From contig JAEZAD010000093.1 in NCBI GenBank assembly GCA_023430565.1, positions 1-30,717 on the forward strand: DNA of 30,717 nucleotides, in the 5' to 3' direction. The position numbers were made by a program, and so were the translations under genes. A model generated the notes under the pieces. It searched no databases, was not told the DNA's origin, and saw only the letters and a program-made list of their open reading frames with translations. This DNA comes from Verrucomicrobiota bacterium (GTDB taxonomy: Bacteria; Verrucomicrobiota; Verrucomicrobiia; Opitutales; Opitutaceae). Positions within the stretch are counted from its first letter, which is position 1. The number at the start of each line of letters is the position of its first letter. This document shows, one piece after another, positions 1-7,872 of the stretch.

Positions 1-131
1 TCCGCGCCGTCGATCCGATCGCCTTCCCCACCGTGATCGCGCTCCTCGTCGCCACCGCCGCCCTCGCCTGCTACTGGCCCGCCCGCCGCGCCACCCGCGT
101 CGACCCCATCACCGCCCTCCGCGCCGAGTGA
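1..131 (+). CDS. MacB/FtsX-type orphan permease (ADOP family), C-terminal fragment
   Basis: Only the last 42 codons are inside the window, read in the frame that starts at base 3 and ends at a TGA. The visible peptide is a hydrophobic helix (IALLVATAALACYW) followed by PARRATRVDPITALRAE. This is the standard ending of MacB/FtsX permeases: the last membrane helix and then the cytoplasmic P(A)xRAxRxxPxxALR tail. The next gene ends almost identically (RATRINPTEALRSD), so the two are tandem paralogues about 95 bp apart. From the family, such proteins are integral inner-membrane permeases, often without a dedicated ATPase nearby. Most of the protein lies to the left, so substrate and full domain layout cannot be judged. 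Confidence 0.82.
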   Translation, partial: RAVDPIAFPTVIALLVATAALACYWPARRATRVDPITALRAE

Positions 132-219
132 GCAATAAGCGGTCAGCCATAAGCGCTAAGCCCCAAACGTCTCACCCCACCTCCTGACCGCTTAGGGCTT
201 ATCGCTTACAGCTTACAGC
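132..219. repeat. Heptad-periodic inverted repeat, GCNNTAA units
   Basis: Immediately after the stop codon of the first permease come five 7-nt units in phase (132-166): GCAATAA, GCGGTCA, GCCATAA, GCGCTAA, GCCCCAA. After an 18-nt spacer, five units run in the opposite orientation (185-219); read on the minus strand they are GCTGTAA twice, GCGATAA, GCCCTAA and GCGGTCA. The two arms can pair in phase, and one 11-bp segment (TAAGCGGTCAG, 136-146 against 185-195) is a perfect inverted match. The element fills nearly the whole gap and ends 6 nt before the next ATG, so it lies in the leader of that gene. It is AT-richer than its surroundings. Confidence 0.8.
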
Positions 220-225
220 CTTCCC

Positions 226-2628
226 ATGAAACTCGCCTTCCGCCAGCTCGCCAAATCCCCCGGCTTCTCCGCCATCGCGATCCTCACCCTCGCACTCGGC
301 ATCGGCCTCAGCGCGTCGTCGTTCAGCATGGCCAACGCCTTCCTGCTGCGCACCATCCCCTACCCCGACGCCGACCGCCTCGTCGCCATCATCGGCACCA
401 ACCGCCAGACCGACCGCAGCAACCACGCCCCGGGAAACATCATGGACGTCCGCGATCGCGTCACGTCCTTCACCGGCTTCGCCATCTATAACGGCGACCT
501 CTTTTCCTTCGGCGAACCCGGCCAGCCCGCCGAACGCGTGCTCGGCATGAACATCGCCGCCAACTTCCTCGACGTCCTCGGCCTTCAACCGTCCCACGGC
601 CGCGGTTTCACGCCGGCCGATTTCGAAGCCGACCCGCCGTCCGTCGCCCTCCTCACTCACCGCGCCTGGGTCCGCCGCTTCGCCATGGACCCCACCGCGC
701 TCGGCCGCACCATCCGCCTCAACGCCCGGCCGCACACCATCGTCGGCATTCTGCCTCCCGAGTTCGAAGCCCCGCTCGTGTGGGGCCCCGTCGAAATTCT
801 CGTCCCGCGCACCGAGCCGCCCTCCTTCCGCGAAAACCGCCGCGACACCTGGATGCAGGCCGTCGCCCGCCTCAAACCCGGCGTATCCATTTCTCAGGCA
901 CGCGCCGAGCTCTCGCTCGTCGCTGCCCAGCTCGAACGCGACCACCCCAAGGAAAACGCCGGCCGCGGCCTCCGCGCGCTCGGTCTTTCGCAGGCCAACA
1001 TGGACAGCGTCAGCCGCAATCTCCTCTGGCTCATGACCGGCATCGCGATCGCCATGCTCCTCATCGCCTGCGCCAACCTCGCCAGCCTCCAGGTCGCGCG
1101 CGCCTTCGTCCGCAGCCGCGAATTCGCCGTCCGCTCCGCCCTCGGCGGCAGCCGCCGCCAACTCATGGGCCCGCTCCTCTCCGAAAGCATTCTCCTCGGG
1201 GTCCTCGGCGGCATCGGCGGCCTCCTCGTCGCCTCCTGGTCCAACTCCATCATCGGCTCGCTCCTCATCATCAATAACGAGCCGGGCTTCGACATCCCGA
1301 TGGATGCCCGTGTCCTCACCTTCGCCGCCGCCGCGTCCCTCGTCAGCGGCCTTGCCTTCGGCCTCGCCCCCGCCTGGCTCGCCTCCCGCGCCCCCGCCGC
1401 CGAAGCCCTCAAGGAAGGCGGTCGCTCCTCCGTCGGCAACCGCTCTCATAACCGCCTCAAGCAAATCCTCATTGTCGTCGAACTCGCCCTCGCCCTCACC
1501 CTCGTCGGCGTCGCCGCCGCCTTCGGCATCGGCGCCAAATCCTTCCTCAACCGACAGGTCGGCTGGAATGTCGACGGGCTTTTCACCGGCGCCCTTGCCC
1601 TCCCGTGGGACCCCTATGGCGACGACGCCCGCAGCCGCCGGTTCTACCGCGACCTTCAACCCAAGCTCGCCGCCATCCCCGGCGTCGAATACGCCGCCAT
1701 CAGCACCAACCTGCCGTTCTTCTCGCTCGGCGACACCCAGCCGATCCACATCGAGGGCCAGCCCGTCGAAGAAGCGTCCCGACGTCCCCTCGCACAGGTC
1801 GGCACCGTCACGCGTGACTACTTCTCCGCCCTCGAAATTCCGTTGAAACAGGGCTCGTTCTTCGCCGCCGAATTTGCCGAAGGCGATCCCGCCGTGGCGA
1901 TCGTCAACGAAGCCTTCGCCCGCCGCTTCTGGCCCGATGATGACCCGATCGGCCGCCGCTTTCGGGTCGGCGACAATGACCAATGGCTCCAGATCGCCGG
2001 CGTCGTCGGCGACGTCGGCATGCTGGCCCGTCTCGGACCGCTGGATACGCCATTGCAGGTCTACCGCCCGCTCGCGCAGGCCACCAGCCGCTACGTCAGC
2101 GTGGTGCTGAGAACCTCGCTCGCTCCCGACACGCTCACCCGCAGCGCCCGCGAAGCCATCGCCTCACTCGATCCCGACCTGCCGCTCGCCCAGCCCGGAT
2201 CGCTCCGGACCTCCTACGAGCGCAACATGGCCAACCTCGACCTCGTCATCGTCAACCTCAGCCTCTCCGCCGGCATGGGACTTCTCATCGCCGCCGTCGG
2301 CCTCTTCGGCGTCATCTCCCAACTCACCGCCCAGCGCACCCGCGACATCGGCGTCCGCATGGCCCTCGGTGCCGGCAGCCACGACATCCTGCGCATGATC
2401 CTCGGCGAAGGCCTCCGCCTCATGCTCATCGGCTTCGTCATCGGCATCCCCGCCTATTACGCCCTCACCACCGTCCTGAAAAACGCCATGCCCGCGATGA
2501 CCCTCCCCGGCCTCTGGCTCCTCGCCACCAACATCGCCGTCCTCTCCGCCACCATGCTCTTCGCCTGCTGGCTCCCCGCCCACCGCGCCACCCGCATCAA
2601 CCCCACCGAAGCCCTCCGCTCCGACTAG
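226..2628 (+). CDS. Duplicated orphan MacB/FtsX permease (ADOP family)
   Basis: This 800-residue protein has the doubled layout of the 'acidobacterial duplicated orphan permease' family. An N-terminal helix (about 13-38) is followed by a MacB-type periplasmic core (about 45-245) and an FtsX-like membrane block with helices near 268-290, 320-350 and 364-386. A second half then begins with a helix near 411-435 and a second periplasmic core, and ends with a last FtsX block. Family hallmarks are LKEGGRSS at the junction of the halves, ALGGSRRQL and ALGAGSHDI after the first helix of each FtsX block, and the RATRINPTEALRSD tail. MacB relatives couple ATP hydrolysis by a separate subunit to export or envelope remodelling, but no ATPase gene is visible here. 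It follows a paralogue directly. No clear Shine-Dalgarno is seen; the start is chosen because MKLAFRQLAKSPGF is the typical family N-terminus. The substrate is unknown. Confidence 0.9.
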   Translation: MKLAFRQLAKSPGFSAIAILTLALGIGLSASSFSMANAFLLRTIPYPDADRLVAIIGTNRQTDRSNHAPGNIMDVRDRVTSFTGFAIYNGDLFSFGEPGQPAERVLGMNIAANFLDVLGLQPSHGRGFTPADFEADPPSVALLTHRAWVRRFAMDPTALGRTIRLNARPHTIVGILPPEFEAPLVWGPVEILVPRTEPPSFRENRRDTWMQAVARLKPGVSISQARAELSLVAAQLERDHPKENAGRGLRALGLSQANMDSVSRNLLWLMTGIAIAMLLIACANLASLQVARAFVRSREFAVRSALGGSRRQLMGPLLSESILLGVLGGIGGLLVASWSNSIIGSLLIINNEPGFDIPMDARVLTFAAAASLVSGLAFGLAPAWLASRAPAAEALKEGGRSSVGNRSHNRLKQILIVVELALALTLVGVAAAFGIGAKSFLNRQVGWNVDGLFTGALALPWDPYGDDARSRRFYRDLQPKLAAIPGVEYAAISTNLPFFSLGDTQPIHIEGQPVEEASRRPLAQVGTVTRDYFSALEIPLKQGSFFAAEFAEGDPAVAIVNEAFARRFWPDDDPIGRRFRVGDNDQWLQIAGVVGDVGMLARLGPLDTPLQVYRPLAQATSRYVSVVLRTSLAPDTLTRSAREAIASLDPDLPLAQPGSLRTSYERNMANLDLVIVNLSLSAGMGLLIAAVGLFGVISQLTAQRTRDIGVRMALGAGSHDILRMILGEGLRLMLIGFVIGIPAYYALTTVLKNAMPAMTLPGLWLLATNIAVLSATMLFACWLPAHRATRINPTEALRSD

Positions 2629-2706
2629 AATTCGTTCTCACTCTCGCCCTTCCCGCCGACCTTTCGATCGTAACTTTCCGCCCTCGCCCGGGTTCTCCTC
2701 TCCGTC

Positions 2707-3477
2707 ATGACCCTCCGCCCCCTTGCCCTCCTCGCCCTCTTCTTCCTCGCCCTCTCCGCGCTCGCCCGCGCCGACAGCTACTCCTTCAAGGAACCGTTTT
2801 CCCGCACCGCCGCCTTCAGCCCCACCGGCACCGTCTCGCTCGAGAACATCAACGGCAACGTCACCATCGAAGCTTGGGATCGCGACGAGATCGTCATCGA
2901 GGGCGAGAAAAGCGCCAAGACCGACGAAGAACTGAAAGCCATCGAACTCACCATCGATCTCTCCAACGACCGCGCCGCCATCAAAGTCCGCCTTCCCAAA
3001 CGCCCCGGCGGCTGGTTCGGCAATAACTCCCTGCGCGGCGCCGTCACCTTCAGGCTCAAGGTCCCCGCCACCGCCCGCCTCGACGACATCGAAACCGTCA
3101 ACGCCTCCATCAACATCTCCGACCACCGCGGCCCGGTCGATGCCCACACCGTCAACGGCCGCGTCCGCGCCACCAGTCTCTCCGGCGACGCCTCGCTCCG
3201 CACCGTCAACGGCCAGGTCAACGCCACCTTCGCCACCATCGCCGCCGGCCAGCAGCTCACTTTGAAAACCGTCAACGGCTCCGTGCACGTCGCGCTTCCG
3301 CCCGACGCCGGCCTCGCCGTTCACGGTTCCGTCGTCAACGGCCACATCGACTGCGATTTCCCCCTCCAACTCTCCGGCAAAATCGGTCGCAAACGCGTGA
3401 ACGGCACCATCGGCGACGCCCGCGCCTCGCTCCACGCCGAATCCGTCAACGGCAGCATCCACCTCGAAAAACTGTAA
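2707..3477 (+). CDS. Secreted DUF4097-like protein with VNG beta repeats
   Basis: This 256-residue protein begins with a clear signal peptide (MTLRPLALLALFFLALSALARA). The mature part is almost entirely short beta repeats marked by an Asn-Gly turn: INGNV, then VNGRV, VNGQV, VNGSV, VNGHI, VNGTI and VNGSI, roughly every 20-25 residues in the second half. This fits the DUF4097 'putative adhesin' type, predicted to fold as a single-stranded right-handed beta solenoid. It lies 78 bp downstream of the permease on the same strand and may be co-transcribed. In many bacteria DUF4097 proteins sit beside ABC permeases or anti-sigma systems; a role with this permease is only inference. No catalytic motif is visible. 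It is likely periplasmic or surface-exposed. Confidence 0.8.
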   Translation: MTLRPLALLALFFLALSALARADSYSFKEPFSRTAAFSPTGTVSLENINGNVTIEAWDRDEIVIEGEKSAKTDEELKAIELTIDLSNDRAAIKVRLPKRPGGWFGNNSLRGAVTFRLKVPATARLDDIETVNASINISDHRGPVDAHTVNGRVRATSLSGDASLRTVNGQVNATFATIAAGQQLTLKTVNGSVHVALPPDAGLAVHGSVVNGHIDCDFPLQLSGKIGRKRVNGTIGDARASLHAESVNGSIHLEKL

Positions 3478-3813
3478 CTTCGGCCTGGATACACGCGCCC
3501 GCTCCTGCAAAACGCGGTCTTTAGGCCGCCGGCCACGGAAAGTATTAGCGCACATAAATGAGGGCTGTAGCCGCGCCGCGCGGCCCGCCGCTCAACCTCC
3601 CCCCCGCTCGTCCCGACGACGCGCCCGCAGAGCGGCTGCGCCTCATTTCTGCGCTCTGCCGGATTACGCTCCTCTGATTTTTCGCTCCCGACTTCCTCAC
3701 CGGCCCCGGCTCATTCGCCGCCCCGACCGCAGCGCGCGCGCGTGTCCGCCCCACCCTTCGGCATGTAGGATTGACCCCACTCGCACGGAGTCCAATCAGG
3801 CTCCTCGCAGATC
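3478..3813. other. Intergenic region with no supported gene
   Basis: These 336 bases separate the DUF4097-like gene from the histidine kinase. The short frames across them are Arg/Ala/Ser-rich shadows with no recognisable protein character. One modest inverted repeat is present (GCAGAGCG at 3627-3634 with CGCTCTGC at 3652-3659), without a following T-run, so I do not call a terminator. The promoter of the kinase gene must lie here, but no convincing -35/-10 pair can be identified by eye. Confidence 0.5.
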
Positions 3814-6234
3814 ATGGAGTCGCTCTCCGGCCGTCGTGCCGCCTTCGCTTACGTCACTTACTTCCTTCTCCACGTTGGATTCGACGCCAGCGCGCGGGTG
3901 TTCGAAGTGGCGCCCGGCGTATCGCTCTGGTATCCGCCCGTCGGCCTCGCCCTCGCCCTCGCCACGCTCGCCGGTCTTCGCGCCGCCCCTGTCATTCTCG
4001 CGGCCCAGCTTTTCTCCGCCTTTGTCACCAGTCCGGCCCCGGTCACCTGGACGCAGCTCAGCCTGCCGGTTCTCATCACCGCGATTTACGTCGGCACCGG
4101 CACGCTCGTCCGTCGCTGGTTCGGCCCGATTCCCGCACCCGCCCGCCCCCTGCAAACCGCCGCATTGATCGGCGCCTACCTCGCCGCGCCACTCCTCGCC
4201 GGTGCCATCGGAACCGCCCTCGTCGTCGCCGGCACGCTTCTTCCCGCCGAACGCTTCTGGTCCGTCGCCTTCGGCTGGTGGATCGGCGATCTCACCGGCG
4301 TTCTCACCGTCGTGCCGATCTGCCTGGTGCACCTGGCGCCGCGTCTGCTCGGTCGCCACACGCCGCGTCCTTCTTGGAGCACGCGCGAACGCCTCGAGGT
4401 CTTCGCCCAAGGCTTCACCTTGTTCGCCTTCCTCGCGATCGTCCACGGCTTCGGCTACATCCACCCCCACCAGACGTATTATCTCTGCTTCCTGCCGCTC
4501 GTCTGGATCTGCCTCCGGCACGGACTCCCCGGCGCCTCCATCGCCGTCCTCGCCCTCACGATGGGCACCCTCCTTTCGCTCCAGCTCGTCGATGCCTCGA
4601 ACGTCGTCGTCACCGATCTGCTCCTCTTCGAAATCGCCGTCGCCACCATCGGCCTCGGCCTCGGCGCCACCGTCTCGCGCCGCGCCCACGCCGAAAGCGA
4701 ACGCTCCCGCCTCCTCGCCATCCTCGAAGCCACGCCCGACTTCATCGCCACCGCCGACCTGCAGGGCAACCTCCTCCATCAAAACGCCGCGCTGTATCGA
4801 CTTCGCGGTGACGCCCCCGGGGCCGACGTCCGCGGTCGTCCCATCTCCACCTACCATCCGCCGTGGGCCACCGAAAAAATTCTCCGGGAAGGCTTCCCGA
4901 CCGCTCTCGCCCAAGGCACCTGGCAGGGCGAAACCGCCTTCCTCGACGCCCACGGTCACGAAGTTCCGGTCTCGCAGATGATCGTCCTGCACCGCAACGA
5001 CGCCGGCCAGCCCGCGATGGTGTCGACCGTCGCCCGCGACATCAGCCGCCTGAAGGAGGCCGAGCGCGGGCGGCTCGAGTCCGAACGCAACCTCCTGCAG
5101 GCCCAAAAACTCGAAAGCCTCGGCGTCCTCGCCGGCGGGATCGCCCACGATTTCAACAACCTCCTCACTGTCATGCTGGGCAACGCCACCCTCGCCCGGC
5201 TCGACGCCCCGCCCCACAGCCCCGCCGAAAACTCCATCCACCAGATCGAGCTCGCCGCCCTCCGCGCCGCCGAACTCTGCCGCCAGATGCTCGCCTACTC
5301 GGGCAAGGGCCGCCTCGCCACCGACCTCGTCGACCTCACCCGGATCGTCGAGGAAACCATCGACCTCCTCAAGGTCTCCATCTCGAAAAAGTGCACGCTC
5401 GAGTTCGACCTCGCGCGCGGCCTGCCCCCCGTCAAGGGCGACGCCACCCAGTTGAACCAGATCGCGATGAACCTCGTGATCAACGCGTCCGACGCCTGCG
5501 GCGATCACGGCGGCCGCATCCTCGTCCGCACCGGCTTGATGCAGGCCGACCGCGCCTATCTCGCCAGCACCTACCTCGCGCCCGCCCTCGATCCCGGCCC
5601 CTACGTTTTCCTCGAAGTCAGCGACAACGGCTGCGGCATGCCGCCCGACGTCGTCGACCGCATGTTCGAGCCGTTCTTCACCACAAAATTCAGCGGCCAT
5701 GGCCTCGGCCTCTCCGCCGTCCTCGGCATCGCCCGCAGCCACCAGGGCGCCGTCAAGGTCGACACCGCCCCCGATCGCGGCACCACCTTCCGCCTCCTCC
5801 TCCCCGCCGGTGAAGGCCCGCCCGCGATCGCCCCCACCCCGCGAGAATCCGCCACCCTCCCGCAGGGCGCCGGCCGCATCCTCGTCGTCGACGACGAGGA
5901 CGCCGTCCGCGAAATCGCCGCGCGAATCCTGGAACGCTTCGGCTTCGCCATCGTATCCGCAACTCAAGGACGCGAGGCCGTCGATCTTTTCGCGCGCGAC
6001 CCGCACGCCTTCCGCCTCGTCCTCCTCGACCTCACCATGCCCGTGATGGACGGCGTCGAGGCGTTTGCCGAGATCCACCGCCTCAATCCGGACGTCCCCG
6101 TCGTCCTCATGAGCGGCTACAACCGCACCGAATCCGCCGAACGTTTTGCCGGCCGCGGCCTCGCCGGCTTCGTCCAGAAACCTTTCGAAGCCGCCCGCCT
6201 CGTCGAAGCTGTCGCCGCCGTCCTCGAACGCTGA
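3814..6234 (+). CDS. MASE1-PAS hybrid sensor histidine kinase with C-terminal receiver
   Basis: The 806-residue protein starts with a multi-helix membrane sensor resembling MASE1 (about 8-288, with LWYPPVGLALALA near residue 38 as a typical segment). A PAS domain follows (about 298-412). The HisKA domain carries the H-box GGIAHDFNNLLT with the phospho-acceptor His445. The ATPase domain (about 535-665) shows the N-box MNLVINASDAC, the G1 box DNGCGMP and the G2-like GHGLGLS. The receiver (about 688-805) has Asp693/Asp694, the phospho-acceptor Asp739 in LLDLTMPVMDG, Ser767 and Lys789, so every key residue is present. From the family it autophosphorylates on His445 and passes phosphate to its own receiver or another one. 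No response regulator with an output domain is nearby, so it is an orphan hybrid kinase with unknown signal and target. No strong ribosome site is visible; the ATG is supported by the MASE1 N-terminus. Confidence 0.92.
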   Translation: MESLSGRRAAFAYVTYFLLHVGFDASARVFEVAPGVSLWYPPVGLALALATLAGLRAAPVILAAQLFSAFVTSPAPVTWTQLSLPVLITAIYVGTGTLVRRWFGPIPAPARPLQTAALIGAYLAAPLLAGAIGTALVVAGTLLPAERFWSVAFGWWIGDLTGVLTVVPICLVHLAPRLLGRHTPRPSWSTRERLEVFAQGFTLFAFLAIVHGFGYIHPHQTYYLCFLPLVWICLRHGLPGASIAVLALTMGTLLSLQLVDASNVVVTDLLLFEIAVATIGLGLGATVSRRAHAESERSRLLAILEATPDFIATADLQGNLLHQNAALYRLRGDAPGADVRGRPISTYHPPWATEKILREGFPTALAQGTWQGETAFLDAHGHEVPVSQMIVLHRNDAGQPAMVSTVARDISRLKEAERGRLESERNLLQAQKLESLGVLAGGIAHDFNNLLTVMLGNATLARLDAPPHSPAENSIHQIELAALRAAELCRQMLAYSGKGRLATDLVDLTRIVEETIDLLKVSISKKCTLEFDLARGLPPVKGDATQLNQIAMNLVINASDACGDHGGRILVRTGLMQADRAYLASTYLAPALDPGPYVFLEVSDNGCGMPPDVVDRMFEPFFTTKFSGHGLGLSAVLGIARSHQGAVKVDTAPDRGTTFRLLLPAGEGPPAIAPTPRESATLPQGAGRILVVDDEDAVREIAARILERFGFAIVSATQGREAVDLFARDPHAFRLVLLDLTMPVMDGVEAFAEIHRLNPDVPVVLMSGYNRTESAERFAGRGLAGFVQKPFEAARLVEAVAAVLER

Positions 6235-6391
6235 GCCCGTTTCGCTCCAGCAAAGGCCAGCGGAACGCGAGGCCCGCCGCGCCGGGTCACCCGCGCCTCC
6301 GCTTCTTTTTCCCCGCGAAAACACGCCTAACAGCTTGGCCTTCGCTCACCCATGCTTCACCTTGCGCCCCATTCTCACCGTCGAACTCCGC

Positions 6392-7759
6392 ATGAAATCT
6401 CCCCCGTTCCTTCTCGCGGCGCTGCTCGCCTTCGTCGTCCCCGGCTTCGCCGCCGCCCCCGTCCAGGTCGATGGCTTCACCCACGTCAAAACCGTCGGTG
6501 ACATCGCCGAATACACCCTCGATTCGAACGGCCTCTCCGTCCTCCTCATGCCGGAGCACTCGAGCCCCACGCTCACCTTCATGGTCACCTACCGTGTCGG
6601 CTCGCGCAACGAGGTCACCGGCACCACCGGCGCCACCCACCTCCTCGAGCACCTCATGTTCAAGGGATCGCCGGAATTCAACCGCGAGAAGGGCAACAGC
6701 GTCGACCAATACCTCGAGCGCGTTGGCGGCAACTACAACGCCACCACCTGGCTCGATCGCACCAACTACTACGCCAACATCGGCTCCGAATTCCTCGAGG
6801 GCTACATGGCCATCGAAGCCGACCGCATGCGCAACCTCTGGCTCCGCGAGGAAGACCGCCGCCCCGAGATGACTGTCGTCCGCAACGAATTCGAACGCGG
6901 CGAAAACTCCCCCTTCCAGGCCCTCATCAAGGAAATCTTCCAGGCCGCCTTCGTCGCCCACCCCTATCACCACTCCACCATCGGCCACCGCTCCGACATC
7001 GAAAACGTTCCGATCGAAAAACTGAAGGAGTTCTACGACACCTTCTACTGGCCCAACAACGCCACCGCCACGCTCATCGGCGACTTCGAACCCGCCGCCG
7101 CGCTCGGCCTGATCCAAAAATACTTCGGCGTCTACTCGCGCTCCCCCGAGCCCATCCCCGAACTCTACACCGAGGAGCCCGAACAACGCGGCGCCCGCCG
7201 CGTCACCGTCAAACGCGCCGGCCAGCTCGGCGTCGTCGCCCTCGGCTACAAGACCACCTCCGCCCGCCACCCCGACTATCCCGCCCTCGCCATCGCCAGC
7301 CTCATCCTCACCGACGGCAAAAACAGCCGCCTCTATCGCGCCCTTACCGACAAAAATCTCTCCACCGGCGCGCAGAGCTTCGTCGGCTTCAATCACGACC
7401 CCTCGCTCATGATCGCCTTCGTCCCGCTCGCCCCCGGCGCCACTCACGAGCAGGTCGAAAAAATCTCCCTCGAGGAGATCGAGAAACTCGCGAACGAGGG
7501 CGTCACCGACGCCGAGGTCAACGCCGCCGTCGCCAAATGGCTCGCCGACTCCGCCTACCAGCGCGACGGCTCCTTCTCCATCGCCGGCAATCTCAACGAG
7601 TGCATCGCCGCCGGCGACTGGACGCTCTACTACTCCCTCGACGACGCCGTGCAGAAAGTCACGCCCGCCGACGTCCAGCGCGTCGTCCGCGACTACTTCA
7701 ACGTCGATACCAGCACCATCGGCTGGTTCATCCCCCTCAACCCCGAAGCCGCCGAATAA
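6392..7759 (+). CDS. Secreted M16 zinc metallopeptidase, catalytic type
   Basis: This is a 455-residue protein of the pitrilysin/processing-peptidase family M16B. The reading frame is open further upstream, but the start is placed at MKSPPFLLAALLAFVVPGFA because this gives a clean signal peptide. The zinc site HxxEH is present as HLLEH (His83, Glu86, His87), and the distal zinc-ligand glutamate fits Glu166 in VVRNEFERGEN. Two tandem M16 lobes are visible, the second beginning near ARRVTVKRAGQLGVVALGYK. The product should cleave peptides in the periplasm or at the cell surface. It is followed 113 bp later by an M16 homologue without the zinc motif. Such active/inactive pairs are known to form heterodimeric peptidases, so this is probably the catalytic half. 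Confidence 0.92.
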   Translation: MKSPPFLLAALLAFVVPGFAAAPVQVDGFTHVKTVGDIAEYTLDSNGLSVLLMPEHSSPTLTFMVTYRVGSRNEVTGTTGATHLLEHLMFKGSPEFNREKGNSVDQYLERVGGNYNATTWLDRTNYYANIGSEFLEGYMAIEADRMRNLWLREEDRRPEMTVVRNEFERGENSPFQALIKEIFQAAFVAHPYHHSTIGHRSDIENVPIEKLKEFYDTFYWPNNATATLIGDFEPAAALGLIQKYFGVYSRSPEPIPELYTEEPEQRGARRVTVKRAGQLGVVALGYKTTSARHPDYPALAIASLILTDGKNSRLYRALTDKNLSTGAQSFVGFNHDPSLMIAFVPLAPGATHEQVEKISLEEIEKLANEGVTDAEVNAAVAKWLADSAYQRDGSFSIAGNLNECIAAGDWTLYYSLDDAVQKVTPADVQRVVRDYFNVDTSTIGWFIPLNPEAAE

Positions 7760-7790
7760 CCTCATCCTCTCACTCTGAGCCTCTCCTTCT

Positions 7791-7818
7791 TGTCATTCTG
7801 AGCGAAGCGAAGAATCCA
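7791..7818. repeat. Dispersed 28-bp repeat, copy 1
   Basis: The segment beginning TGTCATTCTGAGCGAAGCGA occurs here and, identical over 28 bp, at 21930-21957. It sits in the gap between the two M16 genes. Sequences of the form GTCATTCTGAGCGAAGCGAAG are, to my knowledge, found between genes in several bacterial phyla and behave as small REP-like elements. Two degenerate relatives in this window are at 17667-17692 (minus) and 30033-30061. No transposase of the REP-associated type is visible here. Confidence 0.85.
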
Positions 7819-7872
7819 CTTGGACGCCCGCCCGCTCCCACGCGCCCGCCCACCAGAACCTCCCGCGCTCCC

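Noticed and set aside
199..1983. Long minus-strand open frame of 594 codons opposite the permease
   Set aside because: It is Gly/Ala/Glu/Asp-rich, lacks any domain, and mirrors the GC-rich codon positions of the well-supported permease.
3545..3754. 69-codon minus-strand frame in the gap before the kinase
   Set aside because: It is Arg/Ser/Gly/Ala-rich with no signal or domain, as expected by chance in GC-rich DNA.
3796..6324. 842-codon minus-strand frame opposite the histidine kinase
   Set aside because: It is low-complexity acidic/glycine-rich text typical of antisense shadows; the kinase on the plus strand has all its motifs.
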